From Burkholderiales bacterium (GTDB lineage: Bacteria; Pseudomonadota; Gammaproteobacteria; Burkholderiales; Burkholderiaceae_E), in the NCBI GenBank assembly GCA_029977705.1, contig JAPOKJ010000009.1:1-64000 (forward strand): 64,000 bases of DNA, in the 5' to 3' direction. Shown piece by piece: positions 25,783-35,390 of this stretch (position 1 is its first letter; each line of letters begins with the position of its first letter). The notes under the pieces were generated by a model. That model had not been told where the DNA came from. It ran no database searches and was given only the letters and a program-made list of their open reading frames with translations. A program made the translations under genes and the position numbers.

Positions 25783-27297
25783 ATGGCCATCGATTATCTG
25801 AAAAAAATCCTCAACGCCAAGGTGTATGAGGTCGCCCAGGAGTCCCCGCTGGAGCGTGCCCCGTCCCTGTCTGCCCGCCTGAAGAACGACGTCTTTTTCA
25901 AGCGCGAGGACTTGCAGCAGGTGTTCTCTTTCAAGCTGCGCGGCGCCTACAACAAGATGGCGAACCTGAGCGATGAACAGCGCGCCCGCGGCGTCATCGC
26001 GGCCTCGGCCGGCAATCATGCGCAAGGGGTGGCCCTGGCGGCGCAGCGCATGAAATGCCGCGCCATCATCGTGATGCCGGTGACCACGCCCCAGGTCAAG
26101 ATCGATGCGGTCAAGGCCCGTGGTGCCGAGGTCCGGCTGTTCGGAGAGTCCTACAGTGACGCCTATGCCCATGCGCTGGAAGTCCAGCAGGCCGAGGGCC
26201 TGAGCTTCGTGCATCCCTTCGATGATCCCGATGTCATCGCCGGGCAGGGCACGGTGGGCATGGAGATCCTGCGCCAGCATCAGGGGCCGATCCATGCCAT
26301 CTTTGTGGCCATCGGCGGGGGCGGCCTGATCTCAGGTGTCGCTGCCTATGTCAAGCAGGTGCGGCCCGAGATCAAGGTGATCGGCGTGCAGACGACCGAC
26401 TCCGATGCCATGGCCCGTTCCCTCAAGGCAGGGCGGCGCGTCGAGCTCAAGGAGGTCGGGCTGTTTTCCGACGGCACGGCGGTCAAGCTGGTGGGCGAAG
26501 AAACCTTTCGCCTGACGCGCAAGTTTGTCGATGAGATCGTCCTGGTCGATACCGACGAGATCTGCGCGGCGATCAAGGACGTGTTCCAGGACACCCGTTC
26601 GATCCTCGAGCCGGCCGGCGCACTGGCCATTGCCGGCGCCAAGCAGTATGTCGAGAAGACCGGCGTCCGTCACCAGACCCTGGTCGCGATTGCCTGTGGC
26701 GCCAACATGAATTTCGACCGGCTGCGCTTCGTCTCCGAGCGGGCCGAGATCGGCGAGCAGCGCGAGGCCGTGTTTGCCGTCACCATCCCCGAGCAGCGGG
26801 GCAGCTTCCGGCGCTTCTGCGAGCTGGTCGGCCCGCGCAATGTCACCGAGTTCAATTACCGCATCAGTGACGAGAAGACCGCCCATGTCTTTGTGGGCAT
26901 CCAGATCGGCAAGCGCAGCGATGCGGTGACGATCGCCAGGACCTTCACCAAGGCCGGCTTCGAGACCCTCGACCTGACCGATGACGAACTGGCCAAGGTC
27001 CATGTACGCCACCTGGTGGGTGGCCGCTCGGCGCTGGCCCGCGATGAGCGGCTGTACCGCTTCCAGTTCCCCGAGCGTCCCGGTGCGCTGATGCGTTTTC
27101 TCACCCGCATGGACCCGGCCTGGAACATCTCGCTCTTCCACTATCGCAATCACGGCGCCGACTATGGCCGCATCCTGGTCGGCCTGCAGGTCCCCCCAAG
27201 GGACAAGCGCAAGTTTGCCGCCTTTCTGGATGACATTGGTTACCCTTACATCGATGAAACCCAGCATCCGGCCTACCGGATGTTCCTGTCTGCCTGA
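25783..27297 (+). CDS. ilvA: Threonine ammonia-lyase, biosynthetic
   Basis: Converts threonine to 2-oxobutanoate, the first step to isoleucine, in the cytoplasm. The 504-aa protein has the PLP domain with Lys51 in SFKLRGAYNK and the glycine loop GGGGLISG near residue 188. The C-terminal region (about residues 330-500) has two ACT-like domains (FAVTIPEQRGSFRRF and YRFQFPERPGALMRF) for feedback by isoleucine and valine, so this is the biosynthetic and not the catabolic form. It is divergent from the YqaA-type gene. Confidence 0.96.
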   Translation: MAIDYLKKILNAKVYEVAQESPLERAPSLSARLKNDVFFKREDLQQVFSFKLRGAYNKMANLSDEQRARGVIAASAGNHAQGVALAAQRMKCRAIIVMPVTTPQVKIDAVKARGAEVRLFGESYSDAYAHALEVQQAEGLSFVHPFDDPDVIAGQGTVGMEILRQHQGPIHAIFVAIGGGGLISGVAAYVKQVRPEIKVIGVQTTDSDAMARSLKAGRRVELKEVGLFSDGTAVKLVGEETFRLTRKFVDEIVLVDTDEICAAIKDVFQDTRSILEPAGALAIAGAKQYVEKTGVRHQTLVAIACGANMNFDRLRFVSERAEIGEQREAVFAVTIPEQRGSFRRFCELVGPRNVTEFNYRISDEKTAHVFVGIQIGKRSDAVTIARTFTKAGFETLDLTDDELAKVHVRHLVGGRSALARDERLYRFQFPERPGALMRFLTRMDPAWNISLFHYRNHGADYGRILVGLQVPPRDKRKFAAFLDDIGYPYIDETQHPAYRMFLSA

Positions 27298-27418
27298 CGC
27301 AAGAACGGGGCGAAGACACCGCTACCCGTCGGGGCAGGCTGGCAAAGCTGTTACGCAATAGTTAAATATGGTCTCGACTGCGCTTGCCGTGGCACGGTAG
27401 TGCATACAGTGAGCCTGC

Positions 27419-27442
27419 CCGATGTTAGATTGCATCGGTTTT
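27419..27442 (+). terminator. Candidate rho-independent terminator after ilvA
   Basis: CCGATG-N8-CATCGG followed by TTTT lies about 120 bases after the ilvA stop and 24 bases before the chosen start of the response regulator. It may end ilvA transcription or act as a leader element of the regulator. The 6-bp stem is modest. Confidence 0.5.
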
Positions 27443-27465
27443 ATCTGTTCGGCAGCACCAGTATC

Positions 27466-28185
27466 ATGATCGCCCGCATCGCATTGGTCGAAGATGACGC
27501 GACCCAGCGTCAGGCCGCCCTCCTCCATTTGGAGGATGCCGGCATGATGGTCAAACCCTTCGTGACCCCCAAGGATTTTTTTGTGGCGCTGGAGCGGGAG
27601 TCCTTCGATCTGGCCTTGCTGGACTGGGGGCTGCCCGATCTGAGCGGCCAGGAAGTGCTGGCCCGCATGCGCGCCAACGGCAACACCATGCCGGTGCTGT
27701 TCGTGACCGCACGCGACGGCGAAGAGGATGTGGTGCGGGCGCTCGATACCGGCGCCGATGACTACCTGGTCAAGCCGCTGCGTGGCAAGGAACTGGTGGC
27801 GCGCATCATGGCTGTGCTGCGCCGCTCCAATCCGGGCCAGCTCGAGGCCCGCTATTTCGAATTCGATCGCTTCCGCTTCGACCTGCGGGCGATGAAGCTG
27901 GTCGATGACAGCCTGCCGGGCGATCAAAAGGAAATCGAACTGACCCACAAGGAGTTCAACCTGGCCTTGATGTTGCTGCGCAATGTGGGCAAGCCGCTGT
28001 CGCGCAGTCATATCCGTGAAGCCGTCTGGGGCCGCGGCAGCGAGGTGCCCTCCCTGACGATGGATACCCATGTGTCCCGGGTTCGGACCAAGCTGCGGCT
28101 GCGCCCGGAATCCGGCTTCCTGCTGGCACCGGTCTACAGTTTTGGCTATCGCCTCGAGTTCGTCACGGCTGACAAGCCTGACTGA
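27466..28185 (+). CDS. OmpR-family response regulator (orphan)
   Basis: A 239-aa two-component regulator. The receiver domain (residues 1-120) has acidic residues at the start (VEDDA), phosphoacceptor Asp53 in LLDWGLPD, the Thr in FVTARD and Lys in LVKPL. The C-terminal winged helix (about residues 135-235) ends with DTHVSRVRTKLRL and the YSFGYRLE turn, typical of OmpR/PhoB. No histidine kinase gene is adjacent, so its partner is unknown. ATG 27466 starts exactly at the receiver domain; a GTG at 27400 would add 22 residues across the hairpin. Confidence 0.9.
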   Translation: MIARIALVEDDATQRQAALLHLEDAGMMVKPFVTPKDFFVALERESFDLALLDWGLPDLSGQEVLARMRANGNTMPVLFVTARDGEEDVVRALDTGADDYLVKPLRGKELVARIMAVLRRSNPGQLEARYFEFDRFRFDLRAMKLVDDSLPGDQKEIELTHKEFNLALMLLRNVGKPLSRSHIREAVWGRGSEVPSLTMDTHVSRVRTKLRLRPESGFLLAPVYSFGYRLEFVTADKPD

Positions 28186-28229
28186 GCCGCTCCGGTGCCG
28201 GGCGTCCGCTCAGGCGACCCGCCGGCCGA

Positions 28230-28235
28230 TATAAT
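28230..28235 (+). promoter_or_regulatory. Putative -10 box of the hemA operon
   Basis: A consensus TATAAT lies 69 bases before the hemA TTG at 28304, inside an imperfect palindrome (GCCGATATAATCCGGC). No obvious -35 hexamer is at the right distance. Confidence 0.5.
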
Positions 28236-28303
28236 CCGGCTTTGGCCCTGCATGGGGGCCTCTGTCCGCCGCCAGGACTTTCACCGGCCGGCGGCTCGCA
28301 ACC

Positions 28304-29590
28304 TTGTCCGGCACGCCCTTGAACATCTTCGCGCTTGGCCTGAACCACAGCACGGCACCGCTTGCGCTGCGTGAGAAGGTCGCATTTCCGGTTGACACCG
28401 TCGCCGATGCGCTGACCGACCTGCGTCGCAAGCTGCCGCGCCTGGTGCCCGAGGGTGCGATCCTGTCGACCTGCAACCGCACCGAGATCTACACCGCCAG
28501 TCCGGATGAGCAGCAGCTGACCGGTGCGGTCGAAGACTGGCTGTGCCAGCATCACGGGTTGAGCCACGACCAGATCCGCAGCCACCTGTATGTGCTGCCC
28601 GGCAACCAGGCGGTGCGGCATGCCTTCCGGGTGGCCTCGGGGCTGGATTCCATGGTGCTGGGCGAGCCGCAGATCCTGGGCCAGATGAAGGACGCCGCCC
28701 GCATGGCGCAGCAGGCCGGCGCCCTGGGCACCCACCTGCACCAGTTGTTCCAGCGCACCTTTGCGGTCGCCAAGGAGGTGCGCAGCAGTACCGAGATCGG
28801 TGCCCAGTCGGTGTCGCTCGCCGCCGCCGCCGTGCGGCATGCGCGGCGCATCTTCGAGGACCTGGCGGCCTGTCGTGTGCTGTTCGTCGGTGCCGGCGAG
28901 ATGATCGAGCTGACCGCCACGCATTTTGCGGCGCAACAACCCAAGTCGATGACGGTGGCCAACCGCAGCGCCGAGCGCGGCCTCAAGCTCGCCCACAAGA
29001 TCGGCGCGCAGTCGATCCGGCTGTCCGAGTTGTCCGATCACCTGGGCGATTACGACATTGTCGTGTCCTGCACGGCCAGTTCCCTGCCGATCATCGGCCT
29101 GGGCATGGTCGAGCGTGCCCTGAAGGCGCGCAAGCGGCGGCCGATGCTGATGGTCGATCTGGCGGTGCCGCGTGACATCGAACCCGAAGTGGCCAAGCTC
29201 GATGATGTCTTCCTGGCCACGGTCGATGACCTGGGCCGCATTGTGCGTGCCGGAATCGAGCAGCGCCAGGCGGCGGTCACCCAGGCCGAGGCCATCATCG
29301 ACCAGCGTGTCACTGGTTTCATGCAATGGCTCAGTGCCCGCGAGGGTGTACCCGCGATCCGCAGCCTTCACGAGCGGGCCCAGGGGGTGCGCGAGGCCGA
29401 ACTGGCCCGCGCCCGCAAGCTTCTGGAGCAGGGCGTGGCCCCCGACAAGGTCATCGAACAACTGGCCCAGGCCCTGAGTGCCAAGCTGCTGCACGGGCCC
29501 TCGCTGATGCTGCAGCAAGCCGATGGCAGCGACCCGCACGCCCTGCTCGAGCAGTTGCTGCCCGAAAAGATCCTTACGCGCAAATCATGA
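28304..29590 (+). CDS. hemA: Glutamyl-tRNA reductase
   Basis: Reduces glutamyl-tRNA to glutamate-1-semialdehyde, the first committed step of tetrapyrrole synthesis by the C5 route. The 428-aa protein shows the N-terminal [15 protein letters not shown], the nucleophile Cys57 in STCNRTE, the NADPH domain ([17 protein letters not shown]) and a C-terminal dimerisation helix. No in-frame ATG exists upstream, so the start is TTG, at 28304 or at 28319; neither has a strong ribosome site. The stop overlaps the prfA start by 4 bases. It opens the hemA-prfA-prmC operon. Confidence 0.95.
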   Translation: MSGTPLNIFALGLNHSTAPLALREKVAFPVDTVADALTDLRRKLPRLVPEGAILSTCNRTEIYTASPDEQQLTGAVEDWLCQHHGLSHDQIRSHLYVLPGNQAVRHAFRVASGLDSMVLGEPQILGQMKDAARMAQQAGALGTHLHQLFQRTFAVAKEVRSSTEIGAQSVSLAAAAVRHARRIFEDLAACRVLFVGAGEMIELTATHFAAQQPKSMTVANRSAERGLKLAHKIGAQSIRLSELSDHLGDYDIVVSCTASSLPIIGLGMVERALKARKRRPMLMVDLAVPRDIEPEVAKLDDVFLATVDDLGRIVRAGIEQRQAAVTQAEAIIDQRVTGFMQWLSAREGVPAIRSLHERAQGVREAELARARKLLEQGVAPDKVIEQLAQALSAKLLHGPSLMLQQADGSDPHALLEQLLPEKILTRKS

Positions 29591-30666
29591 AACCTTCCAT
29601 GCTTGCGCGGCTGCAGCAATACGAGTTGCGGCTGGCCGAGGTCAATCGGCTTTTGTCCAGCGAACATGCGGCGCGCGACATGACGATGTTCCGTCAGCTG
29701 AACCGGGAACATACCGAGCTGACCCAGTATGTCGACCACTTCGCCGCCTGGAAGAAGGCGCAGGCCGATTTCGACGAGGCACGCCTGATGCGTGCCGATC
29801 CCGAACTGCAGGAATTTGCCGACGACGAATCGGCCAAGGCCCAGTCGACCATGGAGGGCGAGGTCGCGGTTCTCGAGCGCCTGTTGCTGCCCAAGGACCC
29901 CGACGATACGCGCAATGTCATCCTTGAGATCCGTGCCGGCACCGGCGGCGATGAGTCGGCCATCTTTGCCGGTGACCTGCTGCGCATGTATACCCGTTTT
30001 GCCGAGCGCCAGAAGTGGCGCACCGAACTGCTCTCGGAGAGCGTCTCCGATCTGGGGGGCTATCGCGAGGTGATCATCCGTATCGAGGGCGAAAATGTGT
30101 TCGCGCAGCTCAAGTTCGAATCCGGTGGCCATCGCGTGCAGCGTGTGCCGGTGACCGAGACCCAGGGTCGTATCCACACCTCGGCCTGTACCGTGGCGGT
30201 GCTGGCCGAGGCTGACGAACAGGCCGCCCTCGAGATCAACCCCGAGGAATTGCGTATCGATGTGTTCCGCGCCTCGGGTGCCGGCGGCCAGCATGTCAAC
30301 AAGACCGAGTCGGCGGTGCGCATCACCCACCTGCCCACCGGCATCGTGGCCGAATGCCAGGACGACCGCTCGCAGCATCGCAACAAGGAAAAGGCGATGA
30401 AGGTGCTGGCCGCGCGCATCAAGGACAAGATCGATTCCGAGCGGTCTGCCAGGGAATCGGCGCATCGCAAGTCGCTGATCGGCTCGGGCGATCGTTCCGA
30501 GCGGATCCGTACCTACAACTTTCCGCAGGGGCGGGTCACCGACCATCGCATCAACCTGACGCTGTACAAGATCGACCGCATCATGGAAGGCGAGATGGGC
30601 GAAATTGTCGAGGCCCTGGTGGCCGCCCACCAGGCCGAACAGCTGGCGGCGCTGGCCGATGCCTGA
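29587..30666 (+). CDS. prfA: Peptide chain release factor 1
   Basis: Recognises UAA and UAG stop codons and triggers peptide release. The 359-aa protein has the codon-reading tripeptide PVT (residues 188-190), which belongs to RF1, and the catalytic GGQ (233-235 in [13 protein letters not shown]). The N-terminal coiled region and C-terminal segment are complete. The ATG at 29587 overlaps the hemA stop (ATGA). Its stop overlaps the prmC start by 8 bases. Confidence 0.97.
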   Translation: MKPSMLARLQQYELRLAEVNRLLSSEHAARDMTMFRQLNREHTELTQYVDHFAAWKKAQADFDEARLMRADPELQEFADDESAKAQSTMEGEVAVLERLLLPKDPDDTRNVILEIRAGTGGDESAIFAGDLLRMYTRFAERQKWRTELLSESVSDLGGYREVIIRIEGENVFAQLKFESGGHRVQRVPVTETQGRIHTSACTVAVLAEADEQAALEINPEELRIDVFRASGAGGQHVNKTESAVRITHLPTGIVAECQDDRSQHRNKEKAMKVLAARIKDKIDSERSARESAHRKSLIGSGDRSERIRTYNFPQGRVTDHRINLTLYKIDRIMEGEMGEIVEALVAAHQAEQLAALADA

Positions 30667-31537
30667 CGCCGGATCACCAGCGGCGAGCTACGATGCCCTG
30701 ATGGCCGCCAGCGGCCTGGGACGGGCCGAGGCCCGGATCCTTCTGGCGGCCCTGCTCGGCTGCGACAAGACCTGGCTGATCGCCCACGGCGACGAAACCG
30801 CGCCCGCGTCACTGGCCGAGCAGGCTCGTGCGCTGTTCGCCCGCCGCCTGGCCGGCGAGCCGGTGGCTTACCTGCTGGGCGCGCGCGAGTTCTACGGACG
30901 CCGTTTTGCGGTCGGTCCCGCAGTGCTGATCCCGCGTCCCGAGACCGAGGGTCTGATCGACTGGGCCCTGGCCTTGCTGCCCGGCCTGCCTGCCCGGGCA
31001 CGTGCCCTGGATCTGGGCTGCGGCAGCGGCTGCATCGGCCTGACGCTGGCCCTGGAGGCGGCGGCGGCCGGTTTTGGGCTGGGGCATCTGGCCCTGGTCG
31101 ACCAATCGGCCCCGGCGCTGGAGCTGGCCCGCCGCAATGCTGTCGATCTGGCCGTGGCAGGCGCCTTGGAGGCCGGCCCGCCGGCCTTCCACGAGGGAGA
31201 CTGGTTCGCCCCGCTGGCCGGGCAGGAGGGCTTTGACCTGGTACTGGCCAACCCGCCCTACATCGCGCCCGGAGACCCTCATCTGGTCCAGGGCGACCTT
31301 CGGTTCGAGCCCCCTCAGGCCTTGCAGAGCCCCGAACAGGGCCTGCACGACCTGCGCCGCATCATTGGCCAGGCACCGGCCCGGCTCAAGCCCGGCGGCT
31401 GGTTGCTGCTCGAGCATGGCCATGACCAGGCCGTCGAGGTGGCCGGCCTGATGGTCGCTGCCGGCTTCCAGGCGGTCCAGGGGCGGGCCGACCTGGCCGG
31501 CCTGCCGCGGCTCAGCGGCGGTCGCCGGGGCGGCTGA
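30659..31537 (+). CDS. prmC: Release factor glutamine methyltransferase
   Basis: Methylates the glutamine of the GGQ motif in release factors, using S-adenosylmethionine. The 292-aa protein has the N-terminal helical domain, the SAM site [15 protein letters not shown] (near residue 118) and the catalytic NPPY (198-201). The ATG at 30659 overlaps the end of prfA by 8 bases in another frame, so it is translationally coupled. In many Burkholderiales grxD follows directly; here a secreted-protein cluster and an M20 gene lie in between. Confidence 0.95.
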   Translation: MPDAGSPAASYDALMAASGLGRAEARILLAALLGCDKTWLIAHGDETAPASLAEQARALFARRLAGEPVAYLLGAREFYGRRFAVGPAVLIPRPETEGLIDWALALLPGLPARARALDLGCGSGCIGLTLALEAAAAGFGLGHLALVDQSAPALELARRNAVDLAVAGALEAGPPAFHEGDWFAPLAGQEGFDLVLANPPYIAPGDPHLVQGDLRFEPPQALQSPEQGLHDLRRIIGQAPARLKPGGWLLLEHGHDQAVEVAGLMVAAGFQAVQGRADLAGLPRLSGGRRGG

Positions 31538-31764
31538 CCGGACCTTTGTCACGGCCGCGGCGTGAAATAACGCACAAAAACCCGGCCTGTTTCAAATTCA
31601 AGTGACAAAAGGCACGCAATTGCCGCCCATTTGCGGGGATTGCCCGACACTTTTTCGCCGCCTGGAGTGCTGAAAACTCCGCTGGTCCACCTGACCCTAA
31701 AGAACCGAAAAGACGCGCCTAGAGTCCGCATTTAAAGGCTTCACCCATTCCGAAAGGGGCTTTT

Positions 31765-32817
31765 GTGCTGATTCGCCGAGTACTGGACTGTCTGACGCGC
31801 ACCCGCTTGCCGGCCTGGCAAGGGCTGCTCGCGCTCGTGCCGTTCCTGCTGCTCGGCGCGCCGTCTTCAGCCCAGGCCAAGGGTACGCCGGCCGGGACGG
31901 TCATCGCCCACCAGGTCCAGTTGCAGTTCTCCAGCAAGTCGGTGACCGACCTGCAGACCACCTCGAATGCGGTCCAGTTCGTCGTGCAGGAGTTGATCGA
32001 TGTCGCGGTCCAGTGGCTCGACGCCAGCGCGGTGGCGACCGGCTCGCCCGACCTGTCCGTTCCCCTGACCTTCCAGGTCACCAATCTGGGCAATGCGCCC
32101 GAGGGCTTCCGTCTGGAACGGGCGGCGCTGTCGAGCAGCGGCGATTTCGCCCCGGCCGCTGCCGTGGTGGGCAGCCTGTTCATTGAAAACGGCCTGCAGG
32201 CGGGCTTCCAGGCCACTGGCCCCAACGCAGACACCCGCTATGTGGCGGGCGTCAACGACCTGAACCTGGCCGCCGATGCGGTGGCGACGGTTTACCTGGT
32301 CAGTGACTTTCCAGCCAGCTTGGGCACGGGGGCTCAGGGACGTGCCGCCCTGCGCGCGATTTCCTTGACGCCCGGTGCTGCCGGCACCGCGCCCGGCAAG
32401 CAGATCACCTTGCCGGGCGGCTCCGCTGCCGGCGCCGTGGTGGGTGCTTCCGGCGCCATGGGCGAGGTCGCCGGCGCCTATCTCGTCACGGGCCTTCGTC
32501 TGGTGATGACCAAGGCCCAGGTCGCGGTACGCGCTGGCAATGGCGGTACCGAGTTGGTGCCGGGTGCCGAATGTGACTACCAGATCGAGGTCCTGCTGCA
32601 AGGCAGCTCGGGCCAGGCCGATGACGTGGTCATCGACGATCCCTTGCCCGCGCAGCTGCGCTACGTGGGCAACACCCTGAAGCTCAACGGCGTGCCCAAA
32701 AGCGATGCCAGCGACGCTGACGAGGGGCAGGTCAGCGCGGACCGCATCACGGTCCGGCTGGGTCGGATGCTGCCCAACCAGAAACACACCATCACCTATA
32801 CCACCCGCCTTCAATGA
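31765..32817 (+). CDS. Secreted DUF11-like repeat-domain protein, first gene of the surface cluster
   Basis: A 350-aa protein with a signal peptide (LLALVPFLLLGAPSSAQA, cut near residue 38). Its mature start (GTPAGTVIAHQVQLQF... then VPLTFQVTNLGNAPEGFRLE) follows the same plan as the 456/448-aa proteins downstream. The C-terminal third (about 250-350) resembles a DUF11/conserved-repeat beta-sandwich (YQIEVLLQGSSGQADDVVIDDPLPAQLRYV). The start is GTG at 31765, with AAAGGGG seven bases before it; no better ATG is available. The 227-bp gap upstream holds no recognisable terminator. The function is unknown; it is likely periplasmic or surface-exposed. Confidence 0.78.
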   Translation: MLIRRVLDCLTRTRLPAWQGLLALVPFLLLGAPSSAQAKGTPAGTVIAHQVQLQFSSKSVTDLQTTSNAVQFVVQELIDVAVQWLDASAVATGSPDLSVPLTFQVTNLGNAPEGFRLERAALSSSGDFAPAAAVVGSLFIENGLQAGFQATGPNADTRYVAGVNDLNLAADAVATVYLVSDFPASLGTGAQGRAALRAISLTPGAAGTAPGKQITLPGGSAAGAVVGASGAMGEVAGAYLVTGLRLVMTKAQVAVRAGNGGTELVPGAECDYQIEVLLQGSSGQADDVVIDDPLPAQLRYVGNTLKLNGVPKSDASDADEGQVSADRITVRLGRMLPNQKHTITYTTRLQ

Positions 32818-32828
32818 GGAAAACTGAC

Positions 32829-33344
32829 ATGAAAACCAACAAGAGCATCCAACAACGCCTGATGCTGGGCCTGGGCACTGTGCTGCTGGCCTGTTCAGCG
32901 GCGCTGCCGCTGCAGGCCCAGGCCAACAACCCCAGCAGTGTCGCGGTCACGCAGGTGGCCGAAGTCGAGGAGGTCGTCACGGCGGCCGATGGCAAGGCCG
33001 ATGTCCGGCGCGTGCCGGCAGCCCGTGTCGAGCCGGGCAAGGTGGTGGTCTACACCACCAAGCTGCAAAACCAGGGCAAGGATGCGGCCACGCAGCTGAG
33101 CCTGGTCTCGCCGGTGCCGGCGCACACGACCCTGATCGGCAACGGCACCTTCGGCGAAGCGGCGCCGCTGTATTCGGTGGACCAGGGCAAGACCTATGCA
33201 CCGCTGGCGCAGCTGGTGATCGAGAAGGATGGCCGCAAGCGCCCGGCGCGCCTGTCCGATGTGACCCACCTGCGCTGGCAGCCGCAAAAGCCGCTGGCAC
33301 CGGGTGCCACGCTCGAGTTGGGTTTCAAGGTCCAGGTGAACTGA
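32829..33344 (+). CDS. Small secreted DUF11-like protein, copy 1
   Basis: A 171-aa protein with a signal peptide (RLMLGLGTVLLACSAALPLQAQA). The mature part is one beta-sandwich domain: PGKVVVYTTKLQNQGKDAAT, then SPVPAHTTLIGNGTFGEA and a C-terminal LAPGATLELGFKVQVN, the layout of DUF11/Ig-like repeats. It lacks cysteines in the mature part. A GAGGAAAACTGAC leader places the ATG at 32829; the ATG at 32814 would overlap the preceding gene. A close paralogue is encoded at 34822. Its role as a structural subunit or a periplasmic helper is unknown. Confidence 0.8.
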   Translation: MKTNKSIQQRLMLGLGTVLLACSAALPLQAQANNPSSVAVTQVAEVEEVVTAADGKADVRRVPAARVEPGKVVVYTTKLQNQGKDAATQLSLVSPVPAHTTLIGNGTFGEAAPLYSVDQGKTYAPLAQLVIEKDGRKRPARLSDVTHLRWQPQKPLAPGATLELGFKVQVN

Positions 33345-33395
33345 CTTCCTTAACCCCCTGTCATCTCCTTCAACCTCCAAAAGAAGAATCAAATC

Positions 33396-34766
33396 ATGAA
33401 CCCACTCATCAAAGGTGCGGTAAGGGGAGTCCTGGCCCTGTGCATGCTGGCGGCCCTGCCGGCATGGGCAGCGGGCACGGCAGCCGGTACCGCGATCAGC
33501 AACAAGGCCACGCTGAACTTCAGTGTCGGTGGCGTCACGCAGCCGGTGGTGAACTCCTCGCCGACCGGCAATACCGTCTCGGGTGCTGCGGGTGGCTCGA
33601 ACACCAGCTTCGTGGTCGACCGCAAGGTTGACCTGCAGGTGGTGACCACGGACTCGGCCTCCAATGTGGCCGTGCCCGGCTCGACCAATGTCGCGGCCAC
33701 CTTCCGGGTGACCAACCTGGGCAATGCAGTGCAGGACTTCTCGCTGCAGATCGAGTCGATGGCCATCGGTACCAACATGGCCACGGCCAGCGGTGATGGG
33801 TTCAACAACAATGCCTCCACCTTCACGGTGAGCAATTGCCGCTGGGCTGTGGCGGCGACGGCAGCGGCGTTGCCGGCGGCCAGTACGCCTGCCAGCTTCA
33901 ACACCTCGGCCTTTGTGGACGAACTGGCACCCGATGCCCAGTACTTCGTGCGTGTGATCTGCGACATGCCCTCAGGCCCGCCGGTATCGGGCTCTCCTGG
34001 CGGCAACAACGGTGACATTGCCACCATCGCCCTGATGGCGACGGCGCGCGAGTCGGCCTGCGCGGCCACGACCCTGTTTGCGGCAACCCCGGTGGCCAAC
34101 ACCACCTGCGCCACCACCGGAGCCCTCGGTGCTGCACTGACCGCCAGTGCGGGTGCCGATGGGGCAACCACGGTCGAGACCGTGTTTGGTGATGCGGCCG
34201 GTCGCAGTTCTTCTCTGGCGGATGTCAAGAGCGACGCGAACCACTCGGCGCGTGGCGCCTACAAGCTGATCACCGCACAACCCAAGGTCACCAAGACCCA
34301 GGCCGTTTTCTGTGATCCGCTCAACCTGGGGACCAATCCCAAGGTGATCCCGGGTGCCGTGATCAAGTTCAGCATCAAGGTGGAGAACGTCATCAATGGC
34401 GGCCAGACCGCAGCCGATGTTGCCAATGCACTGATCGCGAGCTTCGCCGATGTGATCGACACGAACGTGGCACTGGTGGTCGATGCCTACACCACGGTCA
34501 GCGCCGCGACCTGCAACCCGGCGACTGGCACCACCACCACGGCTGCGCTGATCAATGTCACCGGCGGCGGCACGCCGACTCCGGCGCGCACCTTCACGGC
34601 CAACCCGACCGGCATCACCGCGCTGTCGGGCAGTTCGCTGAGCGTGACCTACAACAATGCCACCACCCCGATTCTTCCGGCAGTGGCCACGGGTACGACG
34701 GCCGCCCTGGGTGAACTTCGCTCGGGTGAATGGGTGCAGGTCGACTTCTATGTGAAGGTCAAGTAA
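33396..34766 (+). CDS. Secreted repeat-domain protein, copy 1
   Basis: A 456-aa protein with a signal peptide (GVLALCMLAALPAWA). The mature N-terminus (GTAAGTAISNKATLNFSVGG) repeats the plan of the 350-aa protein, followed by VAATFRVTNLGNAVQDFSLQ. It has six or more cysteines (NCRW, VICDM, ESACA, TTCAT, VFCDP, ATCNP), which may form disulfides after export. The C-terminal third includes KVTKTQAVFCDPLNLGTNPKV and a DUF11-like end GEWVQVDFYVKVK. It is paired with the small gene upstream (51-bp gap) and duplicated at 35391. It is rich in Ala, Thr and Asn. Function unknown; probably an extracellular or periplasmic structural protein. Confidence 0.78.
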   Translation: MNPLIKGAVRGVLALCMLAALPAWAAGTAAGTAISNKATLNFSVGGVTQPVVNSSPTGNTVSGAAGGSNTSFVVDRKVDLQVVTTDSASNVAVPGSTNVAATFRVTNLGNAVQDFSLQIESMAIGTNMATASGDGFNNNASTFTVSNCRWAVAATAAALPAASTPASFNTSAFVDELAPDAQYFVRVICDMPSGPPVSGSPGGNNGDIATIALMATARESACAATTLFAATPVANTTCATTGALGAALTASAGADGATTVETVFGDAAGRSSSLADVKSDANHSARGAYKLITAQPKVTKTQAVFCDPLNLGTNPKVIPGAVIKFSIKVENVINGGQTAADVANALIASFADVIDTNVALVVDAYTTVSAATCNPATGTTTTAALINVTGGGTPTPARTFTANPTGITALSGSSLSVTYNNATTPILPAVATGTTAALGELRSGEWVQVDFYVKVK

Positions 34767-34821
34767 GCGCTCCAGCCCGACGCTTGTAACCACTTAACGT
34801 CTCCCATAAGGAAAAAAGGAA

Positions 34822-35337
34822 ATGAAAATCAACAAGAGCATCCAACAACGCCTGATGCTGGGCCTGGGCTCGCTGCTGCTGACCTGTTCGGCAGTGCTGC
34901 CCTTGCAGGCCCAAGCCAACAATGCCAGCAACGTCGCGGTCACGCAGGTGGCCGAGGTCGAGGAGGTGGTGACGGCGGCCGATGGCAAGGCTGATGTCCG
35001 GCGCGTGCCGGCGGCCCGTGTCGAGCCGGGCAAGGTGGTGGTCTACACCACCAAGCTGCACAACCAGGGCAAGGATGCGGCCACGCAGCTTAGCCTGGTC
35101 TCGCCGGTGCCGGCGCACACGACCCTGATGCCCAACGGCACTGCCGTGGAGTCGGCACCGCTGTACTCGGTAGACCAGGGCAAGACCTACGCACCGCTGG
35201 CGCAGCTGGTAGTCGAGAAGGATGGCCGCAAGCGCCCGGCGCGCCTGTCCGATGTGACTCACCTGCGCTGGCAGCCGCAAAAGCCGCTGGCACCGGGTGC
35301 CACGCTGGAGCTGGGCTTCAAGGTCCAGGTGAATTGA
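34822..35337 (+). CDS. Small secreted DUF11-like protein, copy 2
   Basis: A 171-aa paralogue of the protein at 32829-33344, nearly identical over most of its length. Differences cluster in the signal peptide and around residue 104 (LMPNGTAVESA instead of LIGNGTFGEA). It has the same signal-peptide plan and the same C-terminus LELGFKVQVN. The leader has a purine-rich AAGGAAAAAAGGAA ribosome site before ATG 34822. The close identity suggests the duplicate is still under the same constraint. Function unknown. Confidence 0.8.
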   Translation: MKINKSIQQRLMLGLGSLLLTCSAVLPLQAQANNASNVAVTQVAEVEEVVTAADGKADVRRVPAARVEPGKVVVYTTKLHNQGKDAATQLSLVSPVPAHTTLMPNGTAVESAPLYSVDQGKTYAPLAQLVVEKDGRKRPARLSDVTHLRWQPQKPLAPGATLELGFKVQVN

Positions 35338-35390
35338 CGATTTCTTTACTCCTCTTATCTCTCCCACAACCCTAAAAGAAGAAGCAAACC

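Larger units (their letters stand above)
32829..34766. repeat. Tandem two-gene module, copy 1
   Basis: This block (171-aa gene plus 456-aa gene) is repeated as the next block at 34822-36737, offset by about 1.99 kb. Gene order, lengths and intergenic ribosome sites agree. The last roughly 107 codons of the larger genes are identical in protein and differ by only about five silent changes over the final 265 bases. This points to recent duplication or gene conversion. Confidence 0.9.

Noticed and set aside
27400-27465. GTG start at 27400 for the response regulator
   Set aside because: The extra 22 residues are not receiver-like and would cross the hairpin at 27419-27442; ATG 27466 starts the domain exactly.
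31611-31623. A sigma-54-like -24/-12 element upstream of the surface cluster
   Set aside because: GGCAC and TTGC are present, but GG and GC are 9 bases apart instead of the strict 10, so sigma-54 use is unlikely.
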